Position numbers and translations under genes: made by a program. 64,000 bases of DNA, taken from positions 1,798,001-1,862,000 of the forward strand of contig OY763490.2 in NCBI GenBank assembly GCA_963667505.2. Reading direction: 5' to 3'. The first letter of the stretch is position 1; each line of letters begins with the position of its first letter. The DNA is from Aldehydirespirator sp963667505. GTDB lineage: Bacteria > Actinomycetota > Acidimicrobiia > Acidimicrobiales > Aldehydirespiratoraceae. The notes beneath the pieces are model-generated. The model had not been told where the DNA came from, did no database searches, and worked only from the letters and a program-made list of their open reading frames with translations. Shown in pieces: positions 7,756-15,240 of this stretch.

Positions 7756-8120
7756 CGCGCGGGGACCGATTCGACCACCTCGCGATCCTCGCTGTCGCGA
7801 TCCTCGCGAACCGTTGTGACCTGCAAGGCGAGGCCCTCGTGGCGCAGGATGCAGGCGATTACCTCGAACAGGCTGCGCGCACCGGGATCGCCCTGCGGGC
7901 TGAGCAGCTGCTTCAGGCTCTCCGGCGGCTTGCCAGTCATGGCGCTGAGCTGCTCGAAGCCGACAACGGCCTCGATGTAGTCACGGAAGACGATCTTGGC
8001 GACGTCAACCTCGCCTGCGAGCAGGCACCCGACGCCCTCCTTCAGCAGGCATTCCCGGTACTCCGGGTCGCGCCGCGCCCGGTCCCGCACGGTCTCATGG
8101 AAATCACGGGTGAGCGCCAT
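7752..8120 (-). CDS. HigA-like addiction-module antidote protein
   Basis: 122 residues. The start is ATG 8120, one base after the frameshifted toxin gene ends. The region FRDYIEAVVGFEQLSAMTGK and PESLKQLLSPQGDPGARSLFEVIAC matches the helix-turn-helix of the antidote family paired with phage-derived Gp49/HigB-like toxins (moderate helices, PxSLxxxLS turn, GNP/GDP loop). The N-terminal 30 residues (RDFHETVRDRARRDPEYRECLL) are also typical. The antitoxin normally represses its own promoter; the palindrome at 8461-8473 is the likely operator. Confidence 0.78.
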   Translation of the reverse strand: MALTRDFHETVRDRARRDPEYRECLLKEGVGCLLAGEVDVAKIVFRDYIEAVVGFEQLSAMTGKPPESLKQLLSPQGDPGARSLFEVIACILRHEGLALQVTTVREDRDSEDREVVESVPAR

Positions 8121-8121
8121 G

Positions 8122-8452
8122 TCAGACCTCCTCGCGCCTGCGGCGCCTGTACTCCCGCCAGAGTTCACGGGCCTTGTCGATGTCTTGCCGTTGACGGGCC
8201 TTCGTGCCCCCTCCAAGCAGGATGACCAACGCGTCGCCGTCGCGGCCGAGGTAGATCCTGTAGCCGGGCCCGAAGTGTAGTCGGCACTCCAACAAGCCCC
8301 CCGCCGAGGCCCTTGAGGCTCGACAGGTTCCCGGCCTCGATGCGGTCCAGGGCGGCACCAACGCGGGCGGCAGCGGTTGGATGAAGCCCTTCGTGCCATC
8401 GGCGGAACGGGCTGCGACCCCGGCTGTCGACGTACTCGCGTATCTCGACCAC
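8122..8452 (-). pseudogene. HigB/RelE-like toxin with a single-base frameshift
   Basis: Two frames together give one complete addiction-module killer protein: from GTG 8452, IREYVDSRGRSPFRRWHEGL and DRIEAGNLSSLKGLGGG; then in another frame LLECRLHFGPGYRIYLGRDG and LVILLGGGTKARQRQDI to the TGA at 8122. The join falls at a run of six C (8297-8302; G on the coding strand). Removing one G restores GLGGGLLECRLHFGPGYR. Family members cleave mRNA on the ribosome. The defect may be real inactivation or a homopolymer assembly error; the intact antitoxin and promoter favour checking reads first. Confidence 0.75.
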
Positions 8453-8458
8453 GCCGCC

Positions 8459-8473
8459 ACTATAGCATCTATA
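8459..8473 (-). promoter_or_regulatory. higBA promoter and palindromic operator
   Basis: TATAGT (8459-8464, minus strand) lies six bases before the higB GTG. It overlaps a perfect inverted repeat TATAG-CAT-CTATA (8461-8473). A repressor bound there would block the -10 site, as expected for antitoxin autoregulation. The surrounding 30 bp are strikingly AT-rich. Confidence 0.6.
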
Positions 8474-8609
8474 ATACTATTTTATGCAATTTCCATGTAT
8501 AACGACAGTCTTGTGGGGAAAGCGGTCTCCAAGGTCGCGGATCTCATGAAGCAGTCCCGTGCGCCGCAGCAAACCGGGCGGCTGCAGGAGCTGTCCACCG
8601 AGCTAACGA

Positions 8610-8741
8610 TCAGGCCTTGGCCTCCACCGCGCCCGATGGAGGCGGCTTCTCGGCAATCATCTGCTCGTTAGAAGGTGGAGGCGGGGGCGGCTCCGGCAGC
8701 GGCGCAGGAGCCTTATCGGAAGCCTTGTCGGACGAGGACAC
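8610..8741 (-). CDS. Tiny proline-rich protein, paralogue B (43 aa)
   Basis: GTG start; the product reads VSSSDKASDKAPAPLPEPP, continues with a proline run, and ends in a polar tail with AEKPPPSGAVEAKA. It is clearly related to the 46-residue product just upstream (shared SSSDKA, AP-P-PEPPPPPPS). Two adjacent paralogues of such low complexity with conserved ends suggest genuine genes rather than chance frames. No function is known; a disordered tail or ligand for an SH3- or WW-like partner is one guess. Confidence 0.5.
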   Translation of the reverse strand: MSSSDKASDKAPAPLPEPPPPPPSNEQMIAEKPPPSGAVEAKA

Positions 8742-8752
8742 CAAACACCACC

Positions 8753-8893
8753 CTAGCTGCGGCGTCCGGCTTCTTTGATAATCCGCTGGTTGGACGCCGG
8801 CGGAGGCGACGGCTCCCTGATGACCGGTTCGGTCGAGGGCGGCGGCGGGGGCGGCTCAGGAGGTGGCGCAGGTGCCTTGTCAGAGGACGACAT
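8753..8893 (-). CDS. Tiny proline-rich protein, paralogue A (46 aa)
   Basis: The ATG lies inside the end of the upstream membrane-protein gene, overlapping its stop by 14 bases in another frame, so translation is probably coupled. The product starts MSSSDKAPAPPPEPPPPPPS and ends with NQRIIKEAGRRS. It pairs with the similar 43-residue product downstream, separated by 11 bp. An alternative view is that these are duplicated, frameshifted extensions of the membrane protein itself. Confidence 0.5.
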   Translation of the reverse strand: MSSSDKAPAPPPEPPPPPPSTEPVIREPSPPPASNQRIIKEAGRRS

Positions 8894-9509
8894 CAAGCAC
8901 CACTATACCCACTCCGCCGAGCACGACGAGCGCACCCCGGATCGACCACTTGTAGAACTGGTTGCGAGTCGTGAGAGTCCTTGTCATGTCACTGAATGCC
9001 CTATCCAGGTCGTTCGCGAGACTCTTGTGCACCCATGTCGGCCGCCGGCCCGGTTTCTGCGAGTCGACGTAGTAGGCGATGATCTTGGCTGGGCGCAGGG
9101 CGGTCTCAGTCGTGATAGGCCATGCCACAACCGCGGTGCACACCGTCACGGCGGCCGTGCCCGCCGCGAAAGCGATCCACCCCAAGGCCCCGGCGCACCC
9201 GAAATCCTCGGTCAAGCCGCCGCTGAGAAACACAGAGGCCGCCGCACCAGCGGCGATGATCGTGACCGACAGCAACGCGACAGCGCGAGTGCGCTGCGCT
9301 TCCAGCGTTCTCAGCGAGTCCTCACACAATCGCCAACCGCACTCGTACGCGAGTCTGCATGCCAGCTCGTCTGACCTCCGAGCCGCTTCCTCGGGAGACT
9401 CCTCACGACCGCTGCCACGGATCGGCTGTCCCCCTGCTCCGCCAGGGTCTTCGCCACCCGGCTCCAGGTCTTCATCCGTCGGGTCTTCGGTTTCGGCCTC
9501 GTCGCTCAT
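8880..9509 (-). CDS. Three-TM membrane protein, SLATT-like
   Basis: 209 residues. An acidic, glycine-rich N-terminal 40 residues are followed by an amphipathic helix and hydrophobic segments at about 76-97, 107-130 and 187-208. Between TM2 and TM3 is a conserved-looking cytoplasmic piece (AKIIAYYVDSQKPGRRPTWV, then an aspartate-rich helix). The layout resembles SLATT-domain membrane proteins found next to nucleotide-signalling defence systems, where they are thought to act as pore-like effectors. It is divergent from the CBASS operon starting 363 bp away and followed by two tiny proline-rich genes. The family assignment rests on topology, not on a sequence match. Confidence 0.55.
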   Translation of the reverse strand: MSDEAETEDPTDEDLEPGGEDPGGAGGQPIRGSGREESPEEAARRSDELACRLAYECGWRLCEDSLRTLEAQRTRAVALLSVTIIAAGAAASVFLSGGLTEDFGCAGALGWIAFAAGTAAVTVCTAVVAWPITTETALRPAKIIAYYVDSQKPGRRPTWVHKSLANDLDRAFSDMTRTLTTRNQFYKWSIRGALVVLGGVGIVVLDVVL

Positions 9510-9872
9510 TCAGGCTCGTTCCTTCCGTTGGCGATCGTGGCTGAAATCGCAAGGAACCTATCGACGTGGTACGACACGGCCGCATTCGCGGCGCTGGTGC
9601 CTGACCGGCACCAAGCACCGGGCATCGGAGGACACGGCCGCGTACGCGCGCGGGTGATCGGTCCGGGAGCGGTCCGCATCGAGGAGCTCACGCTGTGACA
9701 CTCGCAGTCGCTGACCTCCCAATTCGGCCCCTCTTCAACCTCTTGGGGCGATGTCGGCCTGGTGTGTCGGCGAGGCCGTGTCACACAGGGGCTGTACCAT
9801 GAGTGTAGTTACGCGAGCGGCATTTGCCCCTGGCACTTCTGCTCGTCTGCAACTAGTCGAAAGGATATGCAG
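9510..9872. other. Divergent intergenic region between the SLATT-like gene and CBASS
   Basis: 363 bp without a supported gene. It should hold the promoters of both operons. An open, start-poor plus-strand stretch (about 9535-9698, ending VRARVIGPGAVRIEELTL and a TGA) may be a gene remnant. AAGGA at 9861-9865 is the Shine-Dalgarno of the CD-NTase gene. Confidence 0.5.
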
Positions 9873-10853
9873 ATGGCTGATCTAGTTTTACAGTTCGGTA
9901 AGGCGAAGTCGAATGCGAAGGCGTCTGAGAGCGACAAGTCCAACGCGGCGACCGCTCATCAGGATGTACGCGTGCACTTGGAGGCGGACCAGACGCTGGC
10001 GTCTTGCGGAATCGACACGGTGCTCATCGGCAGCTACAAGCGCCATGTCGCGATCAGCGGGATCAAGGATGTCGATGTCTTGTCGAAGCTGCCGAAGTTG
10101 CCCCGCGACGTCGAACCGCAGCAGTTGCTCGGCTACTTCGTCAAGGTGCTGCGCGGCGTCTACGGCGACGAGCGGGTCCAGGCCCAAGACCGCTCGGTCA
10201 AGGTCGAGTTCCCCGACTTCGACTTGGCTGTGGATGTCGTGCCCGCCCGCCCCGGCCAGACCTCCGGCTACGTCGAGATCCCTGACCGCAGCGGCGGCTG
10301 GCAACAGACCAACCCCGAGGGCCTAACCGAACTGACGACCGCGATGAACAACTCCTATGACGGCGAGTACGTTCCGCTGGTCAAGTTGATCCGCCAGACG
10401 CGGCGGACCCACCTCGGCAAACGCCCGGGAGGGTTCTACTTCGAGATACTCACCTACCACGCGGCCCAGGGCGGGCTCGACCGGCGTAGCGTCGCCGCGT
10501 TGTTCACCTCCACGCTGGCAAGGATCGCCGAACGCTTGCAGTTGGCGGCCGCTGGCGTGGCGGTGCCGGACCCGTCGATGCCCGGCAAGGTCATCGAGAT
10601 CCGTGCCACCGATGCCCAGATGCGACAAGCGGCAGACAAGTTCGCTGACCTAGCGTCGCAGGCCGCTGCTGCGCTGGCGGCGGACAAGTGCCCGGCCGCG
10701 AAGGCGTATAGGGAGATCCTTGGACGCAACGCCGAGGGCGCATGGATCATGGAGATGCCTCCTGGGTGCCACGAGGACGGCACACCCAAGACCGTGAGCA
10801 CCATCACAGCGGGAGACCGCACAGTCCCCGCGGGCGATCGCCGCTTCGCGTGA
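9873..10853 (+). CDS. CBASS CD-NTase (cyclic oligonucleotide synthase)
   Basis: 326 residues of the SMODS/DncV-like nucleotidyltransferase family. The active site is intact: GSY at 53-55, the acid pair D66 and D68 in IKDVDVL, and the third acid D121 in DLAVDVVPA. On phage infection such enzymes make a cyclic di- or trinucleotide that activates the effector. The protein ends in alanine (RRFA), as expected if Cap2 conjugates its C-terminus to a target. ATG 9873 is preferred over ATG 9867 because AAGGA sits at the right distance. The stop and the Cap2 start overlap by one base (TGATG). The product nucleotide cannot be predicted here. Confidence 0.93.
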   Translation: MADLVLQFGKAKSNAKASESDKSNAATAHQDVRVHLEADQTLASCGIDTVLIGSYKRHVAISGIKDVDVLSKLPKLPRDVEPQQLLGYFVKVLRGVYGDERVQAQDRSVKVEFPDFDLAVDVVPARPGQTSGYVEIPDRSGGWQQTNPEGLTELTTAMNNSYDGEYVPLVKLIRQTRRTHLGKRPGGFYFEILTYHAAQGGLDRRSVAALFTSTLARIAERLQLAAAGVAVPDPSMPGKVIEIRATDAQMRQAADKFADLASQAAAALAADKCPAAKAYREILGRNAEGAWIMEMPPGCHEDGTPKTVSTITAGDRTVPAGDRRFA

Positions 10854-12328
10854 TGAGCACTCTGCGCGACAGCGTCGCAGCGGCCCGGGAGACCTTCATC
10901 GAGGACCTGTGCGGGCATGGGTTCGTGCTGCTGGATGACTGCCGCACTCTGGTGGGCGACATCGACATCGGCGGGCGACCTGTCCAGCACAGCATCGAAC
11001 TGTCCGAGGACTTTCCCATCACTATGCCCCGCGTCTCCACACCGGGCGGCGAAGGCGGCATGTCGTGGCACCGCAACGCGGACGGAACGTTCTGCTTGTG
11101 GTCCGACGACGAGGCATCGGACCTGCCCTGGGGCGACGCCGAGGCCGTCATCGACCGCACCCAACAATGGCACGCCAATGATCTCGCGGGCTGGCCAGAC
11201 GATCCAGCCGACCTCGACTTGGAACGCTACTGGCCGATCACAGCTGGGCTGATCATTCACCCCGATCTGGAGCCTCTCACAGGCCGCATGTGCAAAGCCA
11301 AGAAGGAGCGCCACGGCGTGTTGCGGATCATGGCGGGCCGAGCCCACCGCAACCTCCAGCGGCCGAGATGGTTCGGCGCGGCTGTGATCGATGCGGGTGA
11401 ACTCACCGAGCCGATCCACTCCTTCGATGAGCTTGCGGACCTGCTCGGGACCCAGCAGGCGGACAAGCTGCGGGCAGAGATCGATGACGGCAGTGTTCGT
11501 GTGGTGATGGTCCGCTATCGAAGGCAGGACAACGAAGCAGCGATCGGGCTGATAGCACAGAACAGCAATCCCAATTGCCTCAGCGCCGCTGCAACGGCCC
11601 ACGAGGGCGAGTCCACTCGTCGCCTGCGAGCCGGCTTGGACCGAGAAGCGCTCACGGACACAGCGGTCGCGATAGTCGGGCTCGGCGCGGTCGGGTCGCT
11701 TCTGGCGGAGATGCTCATTCGTTCAGGAGTGGGCGCGCTGACGCTCGTCGACGGACGAGTGGTCAGGCCGGGCAACTGCATACGACACGTCGCCATCCCC
11801 GCTGATGTGGGCCGCTATAAGGCCGAAGCTGTCAGAGATCGAATCGTTGCCGCAGGGCTGCTCACTGAGAGGCAAGCTAGGCAGAGCCTCACACCGCAGA
11901 CTGAGATGCTGACCTCCGCGACCGCGGCGGAGAAGCTGTTCGAAGAACATGACCTCATCATCGACGCCACCGGCAACGGGCCCGCGACCGCTCTGGTGAG
12001 CACAGCCAGCCGAATACTGGGTAAGCCCGCGATGACGGTGTGCCTGCAGCGGGGCGGTGCCGTCGCACGCGTGGACCGGCTCCCGCTGCGTGACGGCGAG
12101 ACCCACCACAAGCCCCTGCCGCCAGCCGAACACGAGGCGGTGCTTCGCGAGGGAGGCTGCGGAGATCCCGTGTCGCCCACGCCGCCATGGGCGTGTGCCA
12201 GCGCGGCCGCGCGCGCCGCGGGCATGGCAACCGACCTTCTCTCAGGGCGCTGCATGTACCCCCCTACGGTCATCGACGTTCTCATCGGCCGACCCGACGG
12301 CCCGTCCGCAGCGGCAGGACCGCGATGA
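10853..12328 (+). CDS. cap2: Cap2, E2-E1 ubiquitin-transferase-like protein of type II CBASS
   Basis: 491 residues. The N-terminal E2-like part has the HRNADGTFCLW motif, with C81 the likely transfer cysteine. The C-terminal ThiF/E1-like domain has the nucleotide loop GLGAVGS (277-282), D300 and the R-x-x-N-x-x-R set (R305, N308, R311). A cysteine-rich stretch follows, where C436 (EGGCGDPV) is the best candidate for the E1 catalytic cysteine. In studied systems Cap2 adenylates the CD-NTase C-terminus and ligates it to a target, priming the synthase. Its position directly after the synthase and before the JAMM protease is diagnostic. Confidence 0.93.
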   Translation: MSTLRDSVAAARETFIEDLCGHGFVLLDDCRTLVGDIDIGGRPVQHSIELSEDFPITMPRVSTPGGEGGMSWHRNADGTFCLWSDDEASDLPWGDAEAVIDRTQQWHANDLAGWPDDPADLDLERYWPITAGLIIHPDLEPLTGRMCKAKKERHGVLRIMAGRAHRNLQRPRWFGAAVIDAGELTEPIHSFDELADLLGTQQADKLRAEIDDGSVRVVMVRYRRQDNEAAIGLIAQNSNPNCLSAAATAHEGESTRRLRAGLDREALTDTAVAIVGLGAVGSLLAEMLIRSGVGALTLVDGRVVRPGNCIRHVAIPADVGRYKAEAVRDRIVAAGLLTERQARQSLTPQTEMLTSATAAEKLFEEHDLIIDATGNGPATALVSTASRILGKPAMTVCLQRGGAVARVDRLPLRDGETHHKPLPPAEHEAVLREGGCGDPVSPTPPWACASAAARAAGMATDLLSGRCMYPPTVIDVLIGRPDGPSAAAGPR

Positions 12329-12810
12329 GACGACGCGCCTGCCGGATCGTGGTCGAACCCTCAGCCTTGGCGACTGCCACAACGGCCGCAGCGCATCAAC
12401 CTGAACGCGAGACCGGCGGCATTCTGGTGGGCTGGCGCCACAGCGCAGGCGTCTGCGTGTCTGAGTTCATCGAAGTGCCCGACCGCCGCTCGACGCAATC
12501 CAGCTACCTGCGCCGCCACGCTGTTGCCACCCAACGCCTTCAGGACAAATTGGGCGCCTTGCCCGAAGGGTCCCCCGAGGGCTACGTCGGCGAATGGCAC
12601 ACTCACCCGGACCTACAAGGGCCTAGCCGCACCGACCGAGGTCACCTCAAGCAGATCTCCCGAGAGCGCCAAGCCAGGATCGCTCTCATCGTCTTGACCC
12701 ATGACCCTGCAACCGGGGTGTGGGAACCCCGGGGGGTCTGCGGTCGATCCGGTAGGACGCACCCAGCTGTCGTCGAGATCAGACCCCCGCATCCCGGAGA
12801 ACGCGAATGA
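12325..12810 (+). CDS. cap3: Cap3, JAMM-family isopeptidase of type II CBASS
   Basis: 161 residues. A complete JAMM zinc site is visible: E29 before GGILVGW, then EWHTHPD with H92 and H94, and PSRTD with S101 and D104. Cap3 removes the CD-NTase conjugate made by Cap2 and so limits or resets signalling. It overlaps cap2 and cap4 by four bases on each side (ATGA), so the whole operon is translationally coupled. Confidence 0.92.
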   Translation: MRRRACRIVVEPSALATATTAAAHQPERETGGILVGWRHSAGVCVSEFIEVPDRRSTQSSYLRRHAVATQRLQDKLGALPEGSPEGYVGEWHTHPDLQGPSRTDRGHLKQISRERQARIALIVLTHDPATGVWEPRGVCGRSGRTHPAVVEIRPPHPGERE

Positions 12811-14261
12811 GCGACACGACAAGGCGCAGCCCCAGCGCCGCCCGCATCACGGGTGACTACTTCCAGCACCTAGTCGCCTGGAACGAGTCGCTAGAAGCGC
12901 TGCGATCACACGACGACCTGACCGCTGTCACAGTCGAGCACCCTGACGCCGGCAACGTAGATGACGTCGTCGTGCACAGGCGCACGGGCCCGAGTCTCTA
13001 CACCCAGGTCAAGCACGCGGTCGACGCCACCACTCCCGTCGGCCAGCGATGGCTCATGACCCCGAGGACATCGAATCCGGCATCCTCCAGTGTGCTGCAG
13101 AAGTTCCACCGCAGCTGGCGCGGCCTCACAACACAGGACCAGTATCCCGAGTTGCGGCTGATAACGGACCGCGAGATCGACCCCCGCGACGCCGTCATGA
13201 ACCGCCTCGACCGCGTCACAGAACTTCTCGTGCCCGACATCAGCAACCGGCGCGCGGCAGAGGGCCGAGCGCTTTGGGCGGAGCACCTCGACGTACCCGA
13301 GGACGAACTCGTGGAGTTCCTCAGCAGCCTGCGACTCGAGACCGGCCGAACGATCAGATCACAAGAGCAACGAGCATCGACATTGATGTCGGCGATGGGC
13401 CTCAACAGCGACCAGCGAGCCATCGACTCGGCCGTCGGCCTCGTACGCGACTGGGTCCAACGCCGCCAGCGCACGCTCACACCCGATGAACTCCATGACT
13501 GGGCACGGCAACGTGTCGGACAGCAAACAGCGCCAGGGGCCGTCATCGTCATCGAGGCCATCGACCGCGACCCCCACCCCGACGACGCCGACGAGCGGAT
13601 CAGTTTCGTCGACGCCTACGTAGGCGACGAACCCTTCGAACGACGACAGTTGCTCGACCCCGGCCAATGGCCCCGCATAGGCGCAGAGATCGAAGATGCA
13701 GCCCAACGGCTCCGCAGCGCCGGCACCCGCCGCGTAGTCGTGCGAGGCGCTATGCGCCTGCCTGCGTGGTTCGCAGTCGGCGCGGCCTTCCGCGACGTGC
13801 GGGGCTTCGAGACCGCCGGCCTACAAAAGGAATCGATCTGGTCAAGCGAAGACCTCAACATCCCCCGCGCCGTTCAAGCAGAAACCGCTACCCTTGGTGC
13901 CGGACCCGACGCGGCTGTGGCTGTGGGGGTAGCCGCCGACCCCACCTCCGAGGTGAGCGGCTACATCACAGCCAGCGGCCTCCCCATCGGGAGCCTCATA
14001 TCGATCCTTCCCCACGGCGGACCCAGCCCTGCTGCAGTCTCCGACAGCCCCGCCGCCGCAGCCACAGCAGTAGCAGTGCGAGACGCCGTGCGCGGCCTAC
14101 TACGGGCCACATCAGTCGCCCACATCCACCTGTTCCTGGCCACCCCCGGAGCGCTAGCACTGCTGTTGGGCCACCGTTGGAACGCACTGCGCCCGACCAC
14201 CGTCTACGAGCATCTTGGCACCGGCAACGGATATGTCCCCACCTTTCTCATCCCCGCCTAG
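12807..14261 (+). CDS. cap4: Cap4, nuclease-SAVED effector of CBASS
   Basis: 484 residues. The N-terminal domain is a DUF4297-type DNA endonuclease: GDYFQHLVAW, VTVEHPD, then D52/D53 in NVDDVVV and Q67-x-K69 in LYTQVKH. The C-terminal half is a SAVED domain, the cyclic-oligonucleotide sensor, ending in the characteristic HLFLATPGALALLLGHRWN and YVPTFLIPA. Binding of the CBASS second messenger would switch on dsDNA degradation and abort infection. The stop codon lies inside a CTAG at the edge of a 107-bp mobile element; the reading frame ends where the family normally ends, so the protein looks complete. Confidence 0.93.
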   Translation: MSDTTRRSPSAARITGDYFQHLVAWNESLEALRSHDDLTAVTVEHPDAGNVDDVVVHRRTGPSLYTQVKHAVDATTPVGQRWLMTPRTSNPASSSVLQKFHRSWRGLTTQDQYPELRLITDREIDPRDAVMNRLDRVTELLVPDISNRRAAEGRALWAEHLDVPEDELVEFLSSLRLETGRTIRSQEQRASTLMSAMGLNSDQRAIDSAVGLVRDWVQRRQRTLTPDELHDWARQRVGQQTAPGAVIVIEAIDRDPHPDDADERISFVDAYVGDEPFERRQLLDPGQWPRIGAEIEDAAQRLRSAGTRRVVVRGAMRLPAWFAVGAAFRDVRGFETAGLQKESIWSSEDLNIPRAVQAETATLGAGPDAAVAVGVAADPTSEVSGYITASGLPIGSLISILPHGGPSPAAVSDSPAAAATAVAVRDAVRGLLRATSVAHIHLFLATPGALALLLGHRWNALRPTTVYEHLGTGNGYVPTFLIPA

Positions 14262-14364
14262 GAGACTGCTGATTTATGCCGATTCGGCGTGATCTGCAAG
14301 CCTCTGAACTGGGATTTTGTGATCGCGAAGCCCGAGATTCGGGAGTTGCTCAGCAGTCTCCTAG
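14258..14364. mobile_element. 107-bp MITE-like element related to the IS1182 copy
   Basis: It is bounded by perfect 15-bp inverted repeats (CTAGGAGACTGCTGA and its complement) identical to the ends of the 1796-bp IS1182 element at 37336-39131. It has no coding capacity. CTAG at both borders may be the duplicated target site, since joining the flanks there regenerates the cap4 TAG stop. It could be mobilised in trans by the IS1182 transposase. Confidence 0.85.
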
Positions 14365-14577
14365 TCCCGACAATCGTCACGCAGAACACCTGAATCGACT
14401 GCTGAGTGACAGTCCAATGGTTCGGGTTGGCACTGGTGCATCGCTAGGTTCGGTGCGGGAGTTGCGAACGGCGCGCCCCCGACACACAATCGGGCAACTA
14501 GCCAAGAGCCGCAGGCCGAATAGGCGTAAGCATCTGTCGGTGGAAGTTGTGTGATCAGAATGGCACTGCATTGCGGA
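14365..14577. other. Non-coding spacer
   Basis: No gene, terminator or repeat recognised between the MITE and the 3' end of the convergent TOPRIM gene. Confidence 0.5.
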
Positions 14578-15240
14578 TTACAGGCTCGACAAGAATGTCC
14601 TGGCGGGTGCCAGAGATTCGTGGTCGAGATCCCAGACGCCGCTTGCTCTCACGGAATGTCCGACGGAACGCGCGGGATTTGATGACGCCGCGATCCGTGC
14701 ATGCGCGCGGGCCTTGTCGAGGTGCCCTCCAGATAGATCGAATTCTGCCTGCTCGCCGAGGCAGTCGAAGTACTCGTCGATGCACCTATCGACCTTGTCG
14801 CCTGCTCTGGTCCTGTTGAGCATGGTTTCCAGATTGCCTGAGCTTGCGTTGTCCGGGACGATGAACACGGTTGTCGCCAACTTGCCCGCGCTACGCACGC
14901 CCGCTTGCGATGGCAATGCTGTCTTGAGTGGCGGGCATCCGGCAAGCGCTGTCCGTACAGATTGAAACGCCTTCCGAGCGTTATCGTCGGCATCGCGTGC
15001 TATGCCGAGGGTTTGCAAGTTCCGAAAGCCAGGGTCTCTAACCAACACCTCCAACCGGGCACGCAGATTGTGGACTCCCTCCATTTGCATGATTTGGATG
15101 TCCTCAAGGCACCAATGATCGCAGAGTTCTCTGAACACTACGAGATCTTCTCTGCCCTCGACGAGCAGAAGTTTGGGGTTGCAGATGCTATCCTGATGCG
15201 AGGAAACGCTCGGAGCTGACGGCCTCTTACTTGCTGCCAT
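14578..15240 (-). CDS. TOPRIM-fold protein (DUF3226/OLD-like), partner of the ATPase
   Basis: 220 residues. The N-terminal LLLVEGREDLVVFREL carries the conserved glutamate of a TOPRIM fold, and LGIARDADDNARK supplies the DxD acids; this is the metal site used by OLD-family nucleases and DUF3226/DUF4435 proteins. ATG 15240 overlaps the ATPase stop by one base (TGATG); an in-frame TTG at 15243 is the alternative. Base composition is more AT-rich than neighbouring genes. The closest known layout is the two-gene PARIS system, with an AAA ATPase plus a TOPRIM effector. Membership in PARIS proper is not shown. Confidence 0.7.
   Translation of the reverse strand: MAASKRPSAPSVSSHQDSICNPKLLLVEGREDLVVFRELCDHWCLEDIQIMQMEGVHNLRARLEVLVRDPGFRNLQTLGIARDADDNARKAFQSVRTALAGCPPLKTALPSQAGVRSAGKLATTVFIVPDNASSGNLETMLNRTRAGDKVDRCIDEYFDCLGEQAEFDLSGGHLDKARAHARIAASSNPARSVGHSVRASGVWDLDHESLAPARTFLSSL

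Noticed and set aside
8461..8671. Plus-strand gene across the higBA promoter
   Set aside because: It spans the palindrome and AT-rich promoter and overlaps the small proline-rich gene; no protein-like features.
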